Below are positions 8,913-18,466 of a stretch of 64,000 nt of DNA, one piece after another. The position numbers and the translations under genes were made by a program. Below the pieces are notes generated by a model. It was not told the origin of the DNA. It made no database searches and saw nothing but the letters and a program-made list of their open reading frames with translations. Within the stretch, counting starts at the first letter, position 1, and every line of letters starts with the position of its first letter. The DNA comes from Rhodanobacteraceae bacterium. GTDB lineage: Bacteria > Pseudomonadota > Gammaproteobacteria > Xanthomonadales > SZUA-5. The stretch is from contig JACKOW010000006.1 in the NCBI GenBank assembly GCA_024234055.1, forward strand, positions 62,001-126,000, read 5' to 3'.

Positions 8913-9956
8913 ATGGAAATTTCCGCTTCCCGACGTTTCCCCGACTGGCTGGCTGAGCTCGACATCAGCGTAGCTCTGAGTACCTATGAAGCCGGCAAGA
9001 TCATTCTGGTCGGGCGCCGCAAGGATGGCGCGCTGGCTGCCAATGAGCGCAATTTTTCGCGTGCGATGGGCTTGTGGAGCGACGGTCAGACCCTGTGGGC
9101 GGCGACCGCCTTCCAGATCTGGCGTTTCGAGAATCTGTTGGCGCCGGGATATCTGGAAAAGGATGTCGACCGCATCTACGTGCCACGGTGCGGCCATACC
9201 ACCGGCGATATCGATGTTCACGATGTCGCGATCGCACAGGGCCAGCTGCATTTCGTCAGCACCTTGTTCTCCACCATTGGCACCTTGTCGACGACCGCCA
9301 GCTTCAAGCCGTACTGGACTCCACCCTTCGTGAGTCAGCTTGCGGCCGAGGATCGCTGTCATCTCAACGGCCTGGCGGTGCGGGACGATCAGGTTCGTTA
9401 CGCCACCGCGGTGTCGCCCAGCGACAGCGCCGAGGCCTGGCGTGATTTTCGCCGTGACGGCGGCATCGTGATGGATATCCAGTCCAACGAAATCATCGCC
9501 CGCGGTTTTTCGATGCCGCATTCGCCGCGCTGGTATCAGGATCGCTTGTGGCTGCTGGATTCGGGCAACGGCCGCTTCGGCTATCTGGATCAGCAACAGC
9601 GATTCGAGACGGTAGCCTTCTGCCCTGGCTACGCGCGCGGACTGGCTTTCGTCGGCAACTACGCCATCCTCGGTCTGTCCAGGCCGCGCGAACAAACCTT
9701 CAACGGCCTGGCACTGGACGCCGAGCTGGAGAAGCGCGGTGCCAAGGCGCGTACCGGCCTGGTCGTGGTCGATCTGAAAACCGGCAATCTGGTGCATTCG
9801 CTGTACCTCGACGAGCGCATCGGCGAGCTCTATGACGTGATCGTGCTGCCCGGCGTTCGGCGCCCCCGATTGCTCGGATTCAAGACGGCCGAAATCCGTC
9901 ACACGCTGAGCATCGAAGGCCGAGCCGAGGTCTGGCGGTCCGCGAACGGAGATTGA
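8913..9956 (+). CDS. TIGR03032 family protein
   Basis: 347-aa protein that I recognise as TIGR03032, a beta-propeller-like family of unknown function. Characteristic stretches are GRNFSRAMGL-like NFSRAMGLWSDGQTLW, CHLNGLAVRD, MPHSPRWYQDRLWLLDSGNG, YARGLAFVGNYAILGLSRPRE and LYDVIVLPGVRRP. There is no signal peptide. The ATG at 8913 gives the family N-terminus (FPDWLAELDISVALSTYEAGK); no strong RBS is seen. It follows the McjB-like gene by 39 bases, which suggests joint expression. Confidence 0.8.
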   Translation: MEISASRRFPDWLAELDISVALSTYEAGKIILVGRRKDGALAANERNFSRAMGLWSDGQTLWAATAFQIWRFENLLAPGYLEKDVDRIYVPRCGHTTGDIDVHDVAIAQGQLHFVSTLFSTIGTLSTTASFKPYWTPPFVSQLAAEDRCHLNGLAVRDDQVRYATAVSPSDSAEAWRDFRRDGGIVMDIQSNEIIARGFSMPHSPRWYQDRLWLLDSGNGRFGYLDQQQRFETVAFCPGYARGLAFVGNYAILGLSRPREQTFNGLALDAELEKRGAKARTGLVVVDLKTGNLVHSLYLDERIGELYDVIVLPGVRRPRLLGFKTAEIRHTLSIEGRAEVWRSANGD

Positions 9957-10081
9957 TCCTGCGGCCTCCCATGGTTCTCCACATTCTGTTTGTAGCCTTG
10001 ACCCTGACATAGCCGACGTTGCCAAGCCGCTGCTGCTCGCAGCGCACCTGGCTGCTTCGGACCGATAGCAGGGGACGGCGC

Positions 10082-13000
10082 ATGAAGGCCAGAAAACATC
10101 CATTGACGCAGGCCATTCGGGCCACGCTGTGTGCGGCTGTGATCGTATCGCCGTCCTTGCCGCTGCCAGCACATGCCGCGCGGGCCGATTGCGGCATTGC
10201 TGCCGATGCTGGCCTCTCGCCGTACGCGACCAGGACGGTGCGCGGCAGGCTGCGCGTCGCGGTTGTCGGCGACGGCCCTGCCGATCCGCTCCAGAAACCG
10301 TGTGCGAAGGCCGGTGCCGTCCGGATTGAGCGGGTCCAACTGAACGATGGTCGCGGCAAGCTGATCCAGGTCGCCGTTTCTTCCACGCCCCGAGTCGAGT
10401 CTGCGAAAGTGAGCAGCGGCATCGCCGTCGATTACGGCGATGCACCGGTGCCGTACCCCACTTTGCAAGCCAGCAATGGCGCCAGCCACGTGCTTGCGGG
10501 CCCCACGCTGGGCGCATTGCGCGACGCCGAGACCGATGGCGTTCCCTCGGTGGCGGCAGATGGCGACGACCTGGCCGGCAGCGATGATGAGGATGGCGTC
10601 AGCTTTGGTGTCGCTCAGGTGGGTGCGACCGACAACGGCGTGGTGGTCAACGTCCAGGGCGAATCGGGCAAGCTCGATGCCTGGATCGACTTCAACGGTG
10701 ACGGCAGCTGGAACGGCGCGGACGAGCACATCTTCGACAGTGTGGATGTGGCGGTGGGCGACAACACGCTGTTCTTCGACGTGCCTGCCGAGGCGCGATC
10801 GATCACCACCCTGAGCCGCATGCGTATCACCCGCGCAGGCGGCATTGGCGTCGGTGGCAGCGTCGACAACGGCGAAGTCGAGGATCACATCCTCAGCCTG
10901 CAGGCACCGAACAGCAGCAGTGGCCAGTTCGTTCAGAGCGAGCAAGTACTGGAAACCGACACGACCACCAGCACCCAGGTCACGGTTCTGGCCGATCTGG
11001 ACGGCGATGGCGATCTGGATCTGTTCACCGGCGGCTATGGCGGCTTTACGGCGGGCAAGAGCAACCGGGTCTACCTCAACGATGGCGCCGGCAATCTCAT
11101 CGATACCGGCCAGCGACTGGGGACCGACGATACCTTTGGCGCCGACGCAGCCGACGTCGATGGCGACGGCGATATTGACGTGGCGGCGATCAACCTCGGC
11201 CAGCCGATTCGGCTCTATGCCAATGATGGCAGCGGTGTACTCAGCCTCGTCCAGAGCCTCTCAGCAGGAAACGCCGCCGACGGCCGCTTCGCCGACGTCG
11301 ACGGCGATGGCGATCCCGATCTGATTGTCGGCGTGCTGGGCAACCCGGACCGGATCTACCTCAACGACGGCACGGGCACGTTCAGCGATTCCGGTCAGCG
11401 GCTGGGGACCGACTCGCGCACGCTGGGTATTGCGGTGGGCGATGTCGACAACGATGGCGATATCGACTTCATCGAGGGCAACGATAGAAATGACCGCAAC
11501 GCGGTGTATCTGAACGACGGCACGGGCACTTTCAGCGATTCAGGTCAGCAGCTGACCAATGCTCGCACCAACGGCGTGGTGCTGGGCGATGTCGACGGCG
11601 ACGGCGATCTGGATCTGATCGAGGCCACCACGGGCGGCTCGATTCTGCGCCTGAACGACGGCAGCGGCGGCTTCAGCGCCGGCAGCAGCGCGCTCCCCGG
11701 CAGCGACAACATCTACGATGTGGCGCTGGCCGACGTCGATGGTGATGGCGACCTGGATCTGGTCGAAGCGAACTACTACGGCTCCAACCGGGTGCAGCTG
11801 AACGACGGCAGCGGCAACTTCAGCGACAGCGGGCAAGCGCTGGGCGCGACCGACTCCGTGACCACGTCCATCTCCGTGGGTGATCTGGATGGCGATGGCG
11901 ACCTGGATCTGGTCGCAGGCAACTACCGGCAGCCTGAAAAAGTGTGGATCAATGGCGCCAGCCCGGTCGAGCTGAGCGTCAGCGCCAGCAGCGGCAGCGA
12001 AGCCGCGCAGAGCGTGATTACCGTGACCGCCACAGCGACATCGATGGTGGCAAGCGATCAGAGCGTCGACCTCAGCGTCGACGGCACCGGCATCACCAGC
12101 GGCGACTACAGTTTGTCCGCGATGCAGATCGTGATTCCGGGTGGCAGCAGCAGCGGCAGTGTGAGCTTCACCGTGCTCGACGATGCGCTGCTGGAAGGCG
12201 ATGAGACCGCGACCATCAGCATCACTGACTACTCGGTGGGGCTGGTGGCCGGAACCGTCCTGACCCAGGACATCCTGATCAGAGACAACGACGCGGCGCC
12301 GGTGCTGGCTGGCCTGTCCATCGCGCCCGGCAGCTTCAGCGAAAACGGCGGCAGCACCGTGCTCACCGCCAGCATCGTCACCGAGTCCAGCCAGGCCGGC
12401 TGCTTCGATCTCGGTTTTTCCGGCAGCGCCGTGGTCGGCATCGACTACAGCAGTGACGACGACGATGCCGGCACTGCTGGCAAGCAAGTGTGTGTCGCCG
12501 CGGGCGATCTCTCGGGAACAGTGACCCTGACCGGCATTGATGACAGCATCTTTGAAGGCGACGAGAACTTGAGCGTCAGCAGCGGTGCTTTCAGCGCCAC
12601 GGCGACGCTCAGCGACGACGACAGCGAGCCGGTGCTCACGGCACTGTCTATCATCCCCGGCAGCTTCAGTGAGAACGGTGGCACGGCGATTTTGACTGGC
12701 ACGGTGTCCAACACCTCGATCAGCGACACCTGCTACACCCTGAGTTTTGGCGGTGCAGCCACGCTCGGTAGCGACTATTCCAGCACCGATGCTGATGCCG
12801 GCACGATAGGCACCCAGCTGTGCGTGGCGGCGGGTGCTTCCAGCGGAACCCTGACGCTGACCGCCATCGACGACGGCGTCTACGAGGGCGACGAGAATCT
12901 GACTGCCAGCAGCGCTGGCCAATTAGCCAGCGCCACGATCAGCGATGACGAACCCGCACCCAGGGTGCAGTCGCTGGCCTTCACCGAGGCCAGCTTGTCC

Positions 13001-15349
13001 GAGACAGATTCGGATATTTTTCTGGTCGTCACCATCGATCAACTGTCGGATGTTGAAAGCTGTCAGACCATCAACCTGACTGGCACGGCTACCGCGAGCG
13101 TCGACTACAGCATGAGCGACGACGATCCCCTGACCGCAGGCATTCAGGCCTGCGTGGAAGCCGGCAGCCTGGAAACCGATCTGGCCCTGACGCCTATTGA
13201 CGACAGTGTGTTCGAGGGCGACGAGACGATCATCGCCAGCAGCGGTGCCGGATTGGCCAGCGTCACGCTGGTCGACAACGAGTCGGCTCCGGCCATCACT
13301 TCGCTGGCGATTGCCCCCACCAGCTTCGCCGAGAACGCCGGCACCGCAGTCCTGACGGCCATCGTATCCAATGCGGCGACGGTCGACAGCTGCTTCGATC
13401 TTGGCTTCAGCGGTGCGGCAATTCTGGGTACCGACTACAGCAGTGCTGACGACGACGCTGGTACAGCCGGCACGCAGCTGTGCGTTGCGGCGGGCGATAC
13501 CAGCGGAGCACTGACGCTGACGGGTATCGATGACAACATCTTCGAGGGCGACGAGAACCTCAGCGTCAGCAGTGGCAGTTTCAGCGCGGCGGCGACGGTC
13601 AGCGACGACGACAGCGCACCGGTGTTGACGGCTCTGGGCATCGCACCGCTGAGTTTCGGCGAAAACGGTGGCGTCGCCGTGTTGGCAGGATCGATATCCA
13701 ACGCATCCACATCCGACGCCTGCTTCGACATGAATTTTGCTGGCGCGGCCCAGCTGGATGCGGACTACTCCAGCGCCGATGATGATGCCGGCAGCGCCGG
13801 TATCCAGTTGTGCGTGGCCGCCAGCGATCTCAGCGGCATGCTCGATCTCACGGCCATCGATGACACGGTGTTCGAGGGCGACGAGACACTGACGGTCAGC
13901 AGCAGCGGACTCAACGCGACAGCGACCATCAGCGACGATGACACGCGGCCGATGATCACCGAACTGGTGATCATGCCGGCATCATTCAGCGAAAACGGCG
14001 GCGTCGCGCTGGTGACCGCTTCAGTCTCCAATACCGCCACGACGGACACGTGCCTGGATTTGAGTTTTGCGGGTGCCGCCGCCGTCGGCATCGATTTTTC
14101 CAGCGGCGACGATGACGCTGGGAGTGCCGGTGTGCAGTTGTGTGTGAGTGCCGGCGACGGTACCGGTGATCTGCAACTGACCGGCATCGACGACAGCATC
14201 TTCGAGGGCGATGAAGCTCTCACCGTCAGCGCCGAAGGCTTCAGCGCCAATGCCACGCTCAGCGATGACGATGCTGCCCCGGTGCTGACCGGATTGCAGA
14301 TCAATCCCGCCAGTTTCTCGGAGAATGGCGGTATGGCAGCGCTGACCGGCTCGGCCTCAAACGCCTCGACCACGGCCACCTGCTTTGATTTGAGCTACTC
14401 GGGCACGGCGCTGCTCGGCACGGATTTCAGCAGTACCGATGACGACGTCCTCACCCCCGGTATCCAGCTGTGTCTGGATGCCGGCGCCAGCAGCGCAGAA
14501 CTGACGCTGTCGGGCATCGATGATCCGACATACGAGAACGACGAGCGCATCGTCGTCAACTCAGGGGGTTTCAATGCGTCGGCCATCCTCAGCGACGATG
14601 ACCCGGCACCGACCATCACGTCCCTGCAATTCAGTCCCGCCTCGCTGGCAGAGAATGGCGGCAGCAGCAGCCTGCTGTTGCAGCAGTCATCCAACGCTGC
14701 GGTGGTCAACTGCTTTGACATCAGCTACACCGGACAGGCGCAACCGGGCATCGACTATCTCAGCGGCGACGACGACCCGATCCGGTCCGGTACGCAGCTG
14801 TGCGTGTCTGCAGGTGACACGGAGTCATCCCTGACCATCACCGCGATCGACGATGCGGTCTACGAAGGTAGTGAGACCCTCACGGCCAGCAGTGGCGGCG
14901 CACAGACCAGCGCCCAGTTGCTGGACGATGAAACGGTGCCGGTCATTTCCGGCGTCGATGTGGACACGGCGAAGCTGCCGGAGACCGGCGGGCTGGCAAC
15001 GCTGCAGGCGCAGACCAGCGGACCGGCCTCCACGACGCGCTGCTTCGACGTGAGTTTTGCCGGCACTGCAAGCTTCAATCAGGATTACCTGAGCGAGGAC
15101 CAGGATCCGGGCAGCGCCGGCATCCAGATCTGTGTGAACGCGCTGTCGCAGGCCTCGGATCTGATCATTGCAGCTGTCAGTGACAGCGAGCCGGAGCCGG
15201 ACGAGACCATCAGCCTGCAGATCGGTGCCGATCCGGGATCCTCGGCAACGCTGTTCCTGATCGATGATGACCTGGAGCTTGGTCTGTTCCGTGATGGCTT
15301 CGAAGATCCTGTCCCGACGCCGCCCGTTACGCGCCATGCGCCTGACTGA
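10082..15349 (+). CDS. Large secreted GEVED / VCBS / Calx-beta-like repeat protein
   Basis: 1755-aa secreted protein. A Sec signal peptide ends at AHA-A (residue 32). Residues of about 115-275 form a GEVED-type domain (DYGDAPVPYP..., VDNGEVEDHIL). Residues of about 280-625 hold seven VCBS/FG-GAP Ca-binding repeats of the D-x-DGDGDxDL type. After one divergent Calx-beta unit come nine roughly 110-aa Calx-beta-like repeats (about 740-1725), most with SFSENGG, a Cys in CFDLxFSG, a second Cys in QLCVAAG, and IDDxxFEGDE. The acidic repeats should bind Ca2+ and the paired cysteines could form disulfides. The C-terminus is LFRDGFEDP plus 10 residues. ATG 10082 follows AGGGGA by about 7 bases. It could be an adhesin or extracellular matrix protein; the function is inferred. 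Confidence 0.85.
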   Translation: MKARKHPLTQAIRATLCAAVIVSPSLPLPAHAARADCGIAADAGLSPYATRTVRGRLRVAVVGDGPADPLQKPCAKAGAVRIERVQLNDGRGKLIQVAVSSTPRVESAKVSSGIAVDYGDAPVPYPTLQASNGASHVLAGPTLGALRDAETDGVPSVAADGDDLAGSDDEDGVSFGVAQVGATDNGVVVNVQGESGKLDAWIDFNGDGSWNGADEHIFDSVDVAVGDNTLFFDVPAEARSITTLSRMRITRAGGIGVGGSVDNGEVEDHILSLQAPNSSSGQFVQSEQVLETDTTTSTQVTVLADLDGDGDLDLFTGGYGGFTAGKSNRVYLNDGAGNLIDTGQRLGTDDTFGADAADVDGDGDIDVAAINLGQPIRLYANDGSGVLSLVQSLSAGNAADGRFADVDGDGDPDLIVGVLGNPDRIYLNDGTGTFSDSGQRLGTDSRTLGIAVGDVDNDGDIDFIEGNDRNDRNAVYLNDGTGTFSDSGQQLTNARTNGVVLGDVDGDGDLDLIEATTGGSILRLNDGSGGFSAGSSALPGSDNIYDVALADVDGDGDLDLVEANYYGSNRVQLNDGSGNFSDSGQALGATDSVTTSISVGDLDGDGDLDLVAGNYRQPEKVWINGASPVELSVSASSGSEAAQSVITVTATATSMVASDQSVDLSVDGTGITSGDYSLSAMQIVIPGGSSSGSVSFTVLDDALLEGDETATISITDYSVGLVAGTVLTQDILIRDNDAAPVLAGLSIAPGSFSENGGSTVLTASIVTESSQAGCFDLGFSGSAVVGIDYSSDDDDAGTAGKQVCVAAGDLSGTVTLTGIDDSIFEGDENLSVSSGAFSATATLSDDDSEPVLTALSIIPGSFSENGGTAILTGTVSNTSISDTCYTLSFGGAATLGSDYSSTDADAGTIGTQLCVAAGASSGTLTLTAIDDGVYEGDENLTASSAGQLASATISDDEPAPRVQSLAFTEASLSETDSDIFLVVTIDQLSDVESCQTINLTGTATASVDYSMSDDDPLTAGIQACVEAGSLETDLALTPIDDSVFEGDETIIASSGAGLASVTLVDNESAPAITSLAIAPTSFAENAGTAVLTAIVSNAATVDSCFDLGFSGAAILGTDYSSADDDAGTAGTQLCVAAGDTSGALTLTGIDDNIFEGDENLSVSSGSFSAAATVSDDDSAPVLTALGIAPLSFGENGGVAVLAGSISNASTSDACFDMNFAGAAQLDADYSSADDDAGSAGIQLCVAASDLSGMLDLTAIDDTVFEGDETLTVSSSGLNATATISDDDTRPMITELVIMPASFSENGGVALVTASVSNTATTDTCLDLSFAGAAAVGIDFSSGDDDAGSAGVQLCVSAGDGTGDLQLTGIDDSIFEGDEALTVSAEGFSANATLSDDDAAPVLTGLQINPASFSENGGMAALTGSASNASTTATCFDLSYSGTALLGTDFSSTDDDVLTPGIQLCLDAGASSAELTLSGIDDPTYENDERIVVNSGGFNASAILSDDDPAPTITSLQFSPASLAENGGSSSLLLQQSSNAAVVNCFDISYTGQAQPGIDYLSGDDDPIRSGTQLCVSAGDTESSLTITAIDDAVYEGSETLTASSGGAQTSAQLLDDETVPVISGVDVDTAKLPETGGLATLQAQTSGPASTTRCFDVSFAGTASFNQDYLSEDQDPGSAGIQICVNALSQASDLIIAAVSDSEPEPDETISLQIGADPGSSATLFLIDDDLELGLFRDGFEDPVPTPPVTRHAPD

Positions 15350-15355
15350 ATGCAG

Positions 15356-15386
15356 GTCACGCAGGCCGCGAATCGGCCTTCGTGAC
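15356..15386. terminator. Hairpin between convergent genes
   Basis: GTCACGCAGGCCG / CGGCCTTCGTGAC form a 13-bp stem with one mismatch around a CGAAT loop, 7 bases past the stop of the repeat protein. There is no T-tract, so a terminator role is inferred from its position between convergent genes. Confidence 0.5.
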
Positions 15387-15501
15387 TCGCCGAGCCTGAT
15401 CCTGGAGCGTTCATCCGCGGGTCTGATGAGCTGCTCAGCAGAAACGGATTCGCGAAACGGCGCATCTCCAGGGGCGGTGAGATGCCCACCGCGCCTGCAG
15501 T

Positions 15502-18159
15502 TCAATGCTCGCCGGGAGCTCGCAGCAGGATAGGGCCGCTGCTGTCCATGATCCTGGCGCCGTCCTCAGCTGCGCCACCGAAGTTGTTCGGACCGGCTGT
15601 TGGCGCCAGAGCCCGATAGCCGCCGTCATAGTCCCAGGTATTCACGTAGATCCGGGCGCCGGTCAAGGTCTGCGGACGGCCGAGCGCGGCGCGCGTCAGG
15701 GTGAAGGTGACGGTACGCGCCTCGGTGTCGGTGCTGATCTCGGCGGTTGGCGTCACCGCCGTTCCCTCCCTGTCGATGCTGGCGCCCTCTGCGCTGAACA
15801 AGGCATTGGACCAGCCGTGCGCCCGCACTCGATAGTGCCAGCGCATCTGCTGCGGCAGCTCGCTGTTCTGCAGCGGCATCTCGCGGGCGCCGCACTGGGA
15901 CCGGCGCGAAGCAGAATCGGCACTGCAATCACGGTCATCAGGCAGTTCCACGAACAGCGTGAACGCCACATGGTCGAAGCCATTGGGTGGATTCCACGGG
16001 GTAAGGAGCTGATGCATGGTCAGTTCGACCCGCAGCGAGCCACCGGAACCGAACACGCGCACGCGCTGGATGTCGGCCGGACGCGCCAGCCGCCACCCGG
16101 GGTCGTCGGGATATTGGTAGCCGCCATCGGGGCCGTGATCATCGCCCTCCGGGTCGGGCAGATCCGCCAGCAGCTGCCATTCGCGCTGAACGTGAAAATT
16201 CAGGCCCGCCGACGCCTGTCCGGACTCGCCATCCCAGGCGACCACATGATGCTCGATGCCCGGATCGAGCATGTCACCGGTATCGACGGTCGTGGTCCAG
16301 CGGCCGCTGGCGTCGGGCTCGACGGTCTGCGCCTGGTCCAGCTGTCCATCGACGACGATCTGAATCGCGCGGCTGGCACGACCCGCGATGACAAAGTCCT
16401 CACGGTGGACCGAGTTCGAGATTGGCTCCAGCGTTGGCGCCATCCGTGCGGGCGCCGTGACCGCTTCCAGGTCGCCCGGCTGCCAGACGTAGCCACTGCG
16501 TGGCGGCAGTTCCAGACTGATCCGACCGGCACCATCGCTTTGCAACCGTGGCGCCTTGCCATCGATGGCGAACAGCGGTCGCAGGCGTGTCCCGGGCGCC
16601 AGCGCCGTGGGCAATCGATCGAGCAGCGTGCGCTCATCGCTGCTGTTGAAGACGACGATTGCCTGTTCGCCTTCGAGAGACATGCGCCAGGCCAGCGCCC
16701 CGGCGCCGGCCGGATTGCGATGCAGAATCTCGGGCGTGCCGCGCGACAGCACGGGATGACTGCGGCGCAGCGCGATCGCGGACTTGAGGTACTGGAACCA
16801 GGGCGACTGGGTGTCGAAGTGGTCTCGGCCGCCGGAGCCATAGCCGGCGGCAAACATCGCCGCGCGTGGCTCGCGGAAACCCTGCTCGGTGCCGTAGTAA
16901 ATGGTCGGAATCCCCGGCAGCGTCAGCATCGCCAGCAGGGCCTGACGCAGCGCCGCCTCGCTGCCGCCGGCGAGAAAGCGGTCGACGTCGTGGTTGTCGA
17001 TGAAGCTCGGCATCAGGTGCGGCTGGGTGTGGATGCGCATCATTGCCTCGATGCGCTCGGCCAGATCAGCGGTCGGTCGGCCACGGGCGTAGACATCGAC
17101 CAGACTGCCGTAGAGCGGAAAATTGAGCATCCCGGGCATGCGCGGTTGGCCGTTCTCACCGCGCATATAGCGGTCGATCTTGCGCATGCCAGCCTCGCTG
17201 CCGGGCGCGTCGAGCACGAAGCCCTCGCCGAAGACATGGAACTGCTCGCGGCCGGCAGCCCGCGCCACCCGGTCGATGCCGGGATATCTCGTATCCGCCG
17301 AGTACAGGAAATCCTCGAAAAACGCCGGCGGCACATAGAAGGCGGTATCGACCCGGAAGCCATCGACCCCGACCTCGCGGATCCACCAGCCATAGCTCTG
17401 GCGCAGGGCCTGGCGCACGCGCGGGTTCTCGGTGTTCAGATCGTCGAGCCCGGACATCTGGAAATTGGCTTCCTGCTCGGGATCGGCAAAATCGCGCACA
17501 TTCGGCGTGTAGTGATAGATCGCCGCCGCGCGCTGCGCCGGGTCCAGCACATTGTTGAGATCGAAGGGTGGCTGGGTGGGTGCGCTGTTGCCGTCGGGGT
17601 CTGGATGGCGGCGGAAATTCCGGGTGGGATCGGCCGGATCCCAGGGCCCGTCGTAACCGAAATAGTCGCCGGTGTGATTGACGACGATGTCCTGCAGCAG
17701 ATACATGCCGCGCTGGTGCAGGGACTCGCTCAGCTTCCGATAATCTGCCAGCGTGCCGTAATGGGCATCGACGGCCATGAAATTGCTGGCCCAATAGCCG
17801 TGGTAACCGGTGTGCTCACGGGTCGGGTTCCACCATTGGTTGGCCACCGGCGGCGTGATCCACAGCGCGGTGGCGCCCAGATCGTGAATATATTCGAGTC
17901 GCTGCGTCAGTCCGCGCAGATCGCCGCCGCTGTAATGGCCGCCGCGGCCGGGATCGTATTCGCCCACACCCTGATCGTTGTTGCCAGGATCGCCGTCGTC
18001 AAAACGATCGATCATGGCGAAATAGATGATCTGATCGCGCCAGTCCGGCGATGGCATCGCCGGTGCGAGGGTGACTTGCGCAGCCGGTTGATTTTGCTGC
18101 GGTGCAGCACAGGCGGCCAGCAGAGCACTCAATCCCATGGTCAGCCATCGAACCGACAT
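15502..18159 (-). CDS. GH13 alpha-amylase-family lipoprotein with glucodextranase-type C-terminal domain
   Basis: 885-aa lipoprotein that should hydrolyse alpha-glucans in the periplasm or at the outer membrane. The lipobox LSALLAAC puts the lipidated Cys at residue 17 from the ATG at 18159 (MSVRW...); ATG 18165 or TTG 18180 are alternatives. GH13 motifs: region I DIVVNHTGDYF, region II GFRVDTAF with nucleophile Asp271, region III FHVFGEGF with acid/base Glu312, and region IV FIDNHDVDRF with Asp391. After the barrel and a C-domain, the segment around LPDPEGDDHGPDGGYQYP resembles the glucodextranase C-terminal (DOMON-like) domain. It diverges from the TonB receptor gene and shares a regulatory gap with it, so the two probably serve maltodextrin use. 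Confidence 0.88.
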   Translation of the reverse strand: MSVRWLTMGLSALLAACAAPQQNQPAAQVTLAPAMPSPDWRDQIIYFAMIDRFDDGDPGNNDQGVGEYDPGRGGHYSGGDLRGLTQRLEYIHDLGATALWITPPVANQWWNPTREHTGYHGYWASNFMAVDAHYGTLADYRKLSESLHQRGMYLLQDIVVNHTGDYFGYDGPWDPADPTRNFRRHPDPDGNSAPTQPPFDLNNVLDPAQRAAAIYHYTPNVRDFADPEQEANFQMSGLDDLNTENPRVRQALRQSYGWWIREVGVDGFRVDTAFYVPPAFFEDFLYSADTRYPGIDRVARAAGREQFHVFGEGFVLDAPGSEAGMRKIDRYMRGENGQPRMPGMLNFPLYGSLVDVYARGRPTADLAERIEAMMRIHTQPHLMPSFIDNHDVDRFLAGGSEAALRQALLAMLTLPGIPTIYYGTEQGFREPRAAMFAAGYGSGGRDHFDTQSPWFQYLKSAIALRRSHPVLSRGTPEILHRNPAGAGALAWRMSLEGEQAIVVFNSSDERTLLDRLPTALAPGTRLRPLFAIDGKAPRLQSDGAGRISLELPPRSGYVWQPGDLEAVTAPARMAPTLEPISNSVHREDFVIAGRASRAIQIVVDGQLDQAQTVEPDASGRWTTTVDTGDMLDPGIEHHVVAWDGESGQASAGLNFHVQREWQLLADLPDPEGDDHGPDGGYQYPDDPGWRLARPADIQRVRVFGSGGSLRVELTMHQLLTPWNPPNGFDHVAFTLFVELPDDRDCSADSASRRSQCGAREMPLQNSELPQQMRWHYRVRAHGWSNALFSAEGASIDREGTAVTPTAEISTDTEARTVTFTLTRAALGRPQTLTGARIYVNTWDYDGGYRALAPTAGPNNFGGAAEDGARIMDSSGPILLRAPGEH

Positions 18160-18297
18160 TGGCATCTTTTGCAGCGGCAATGGGTACCCCCTGGGCGCGA
18201 TCCGGAACGGGTCGTTCGTCGTCGCGCGATTGCGTCAAGAGGGCAGTCTTGCCGCTCCTAAGCGACGACCGGTAGTGCAGGCACCCAAGTTTCACCA

Positions 18298-18311
18298 TGA
18301 ATACGTATACA
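18298..18311. promoter_or_regulatory. LacI-family-type operator candidate in divergent promoter region
   Basis: TGAATACGTATACA is a near-perfect 14-bp palindrome with a central CG and the TGnAnnCGnnTnCA layout typical of LacI/GalR-family operators. It lies in the 18160-18466 divergent gap, about 155 bases before the TonB-receptor ATG and 139 bases before the amylase ATG, so it could control both. No regulator gene is present in the window. Confidence 0.5.
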
Positions 18312-18466
18312 ACGAGTCCTTAACAGATGGCCGCTGCGGCTACCATTTTCGCCACGTCGCAGAGGCAGGGGTCGCCGCTGACGTAATCGAGTCTGGAGAC
18401 AGTGCAAAGCCCGGTTTTCTGGCTGTCTCCAAGTGCCCAAAGAAACGCCCAGCAGTGGAGGGGGAG

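Noticed and set aside
8330..9956. Complete lasso-peptide cluster
   Set aside because: Only a B2-type protease is present; there is no precursor, B1 or asparagine-synthetase-like cyclase, and only 76 bases lie between it and bcp.
15505..18261. 918-codon plus-strand frame opposite the amylase gene, and similar long frames at 24892-27771, 5308-6972 and 11540-12922
   Set aside because: They are antisense to or overlap clearly identified genes, and their composition is that of shadow frames.
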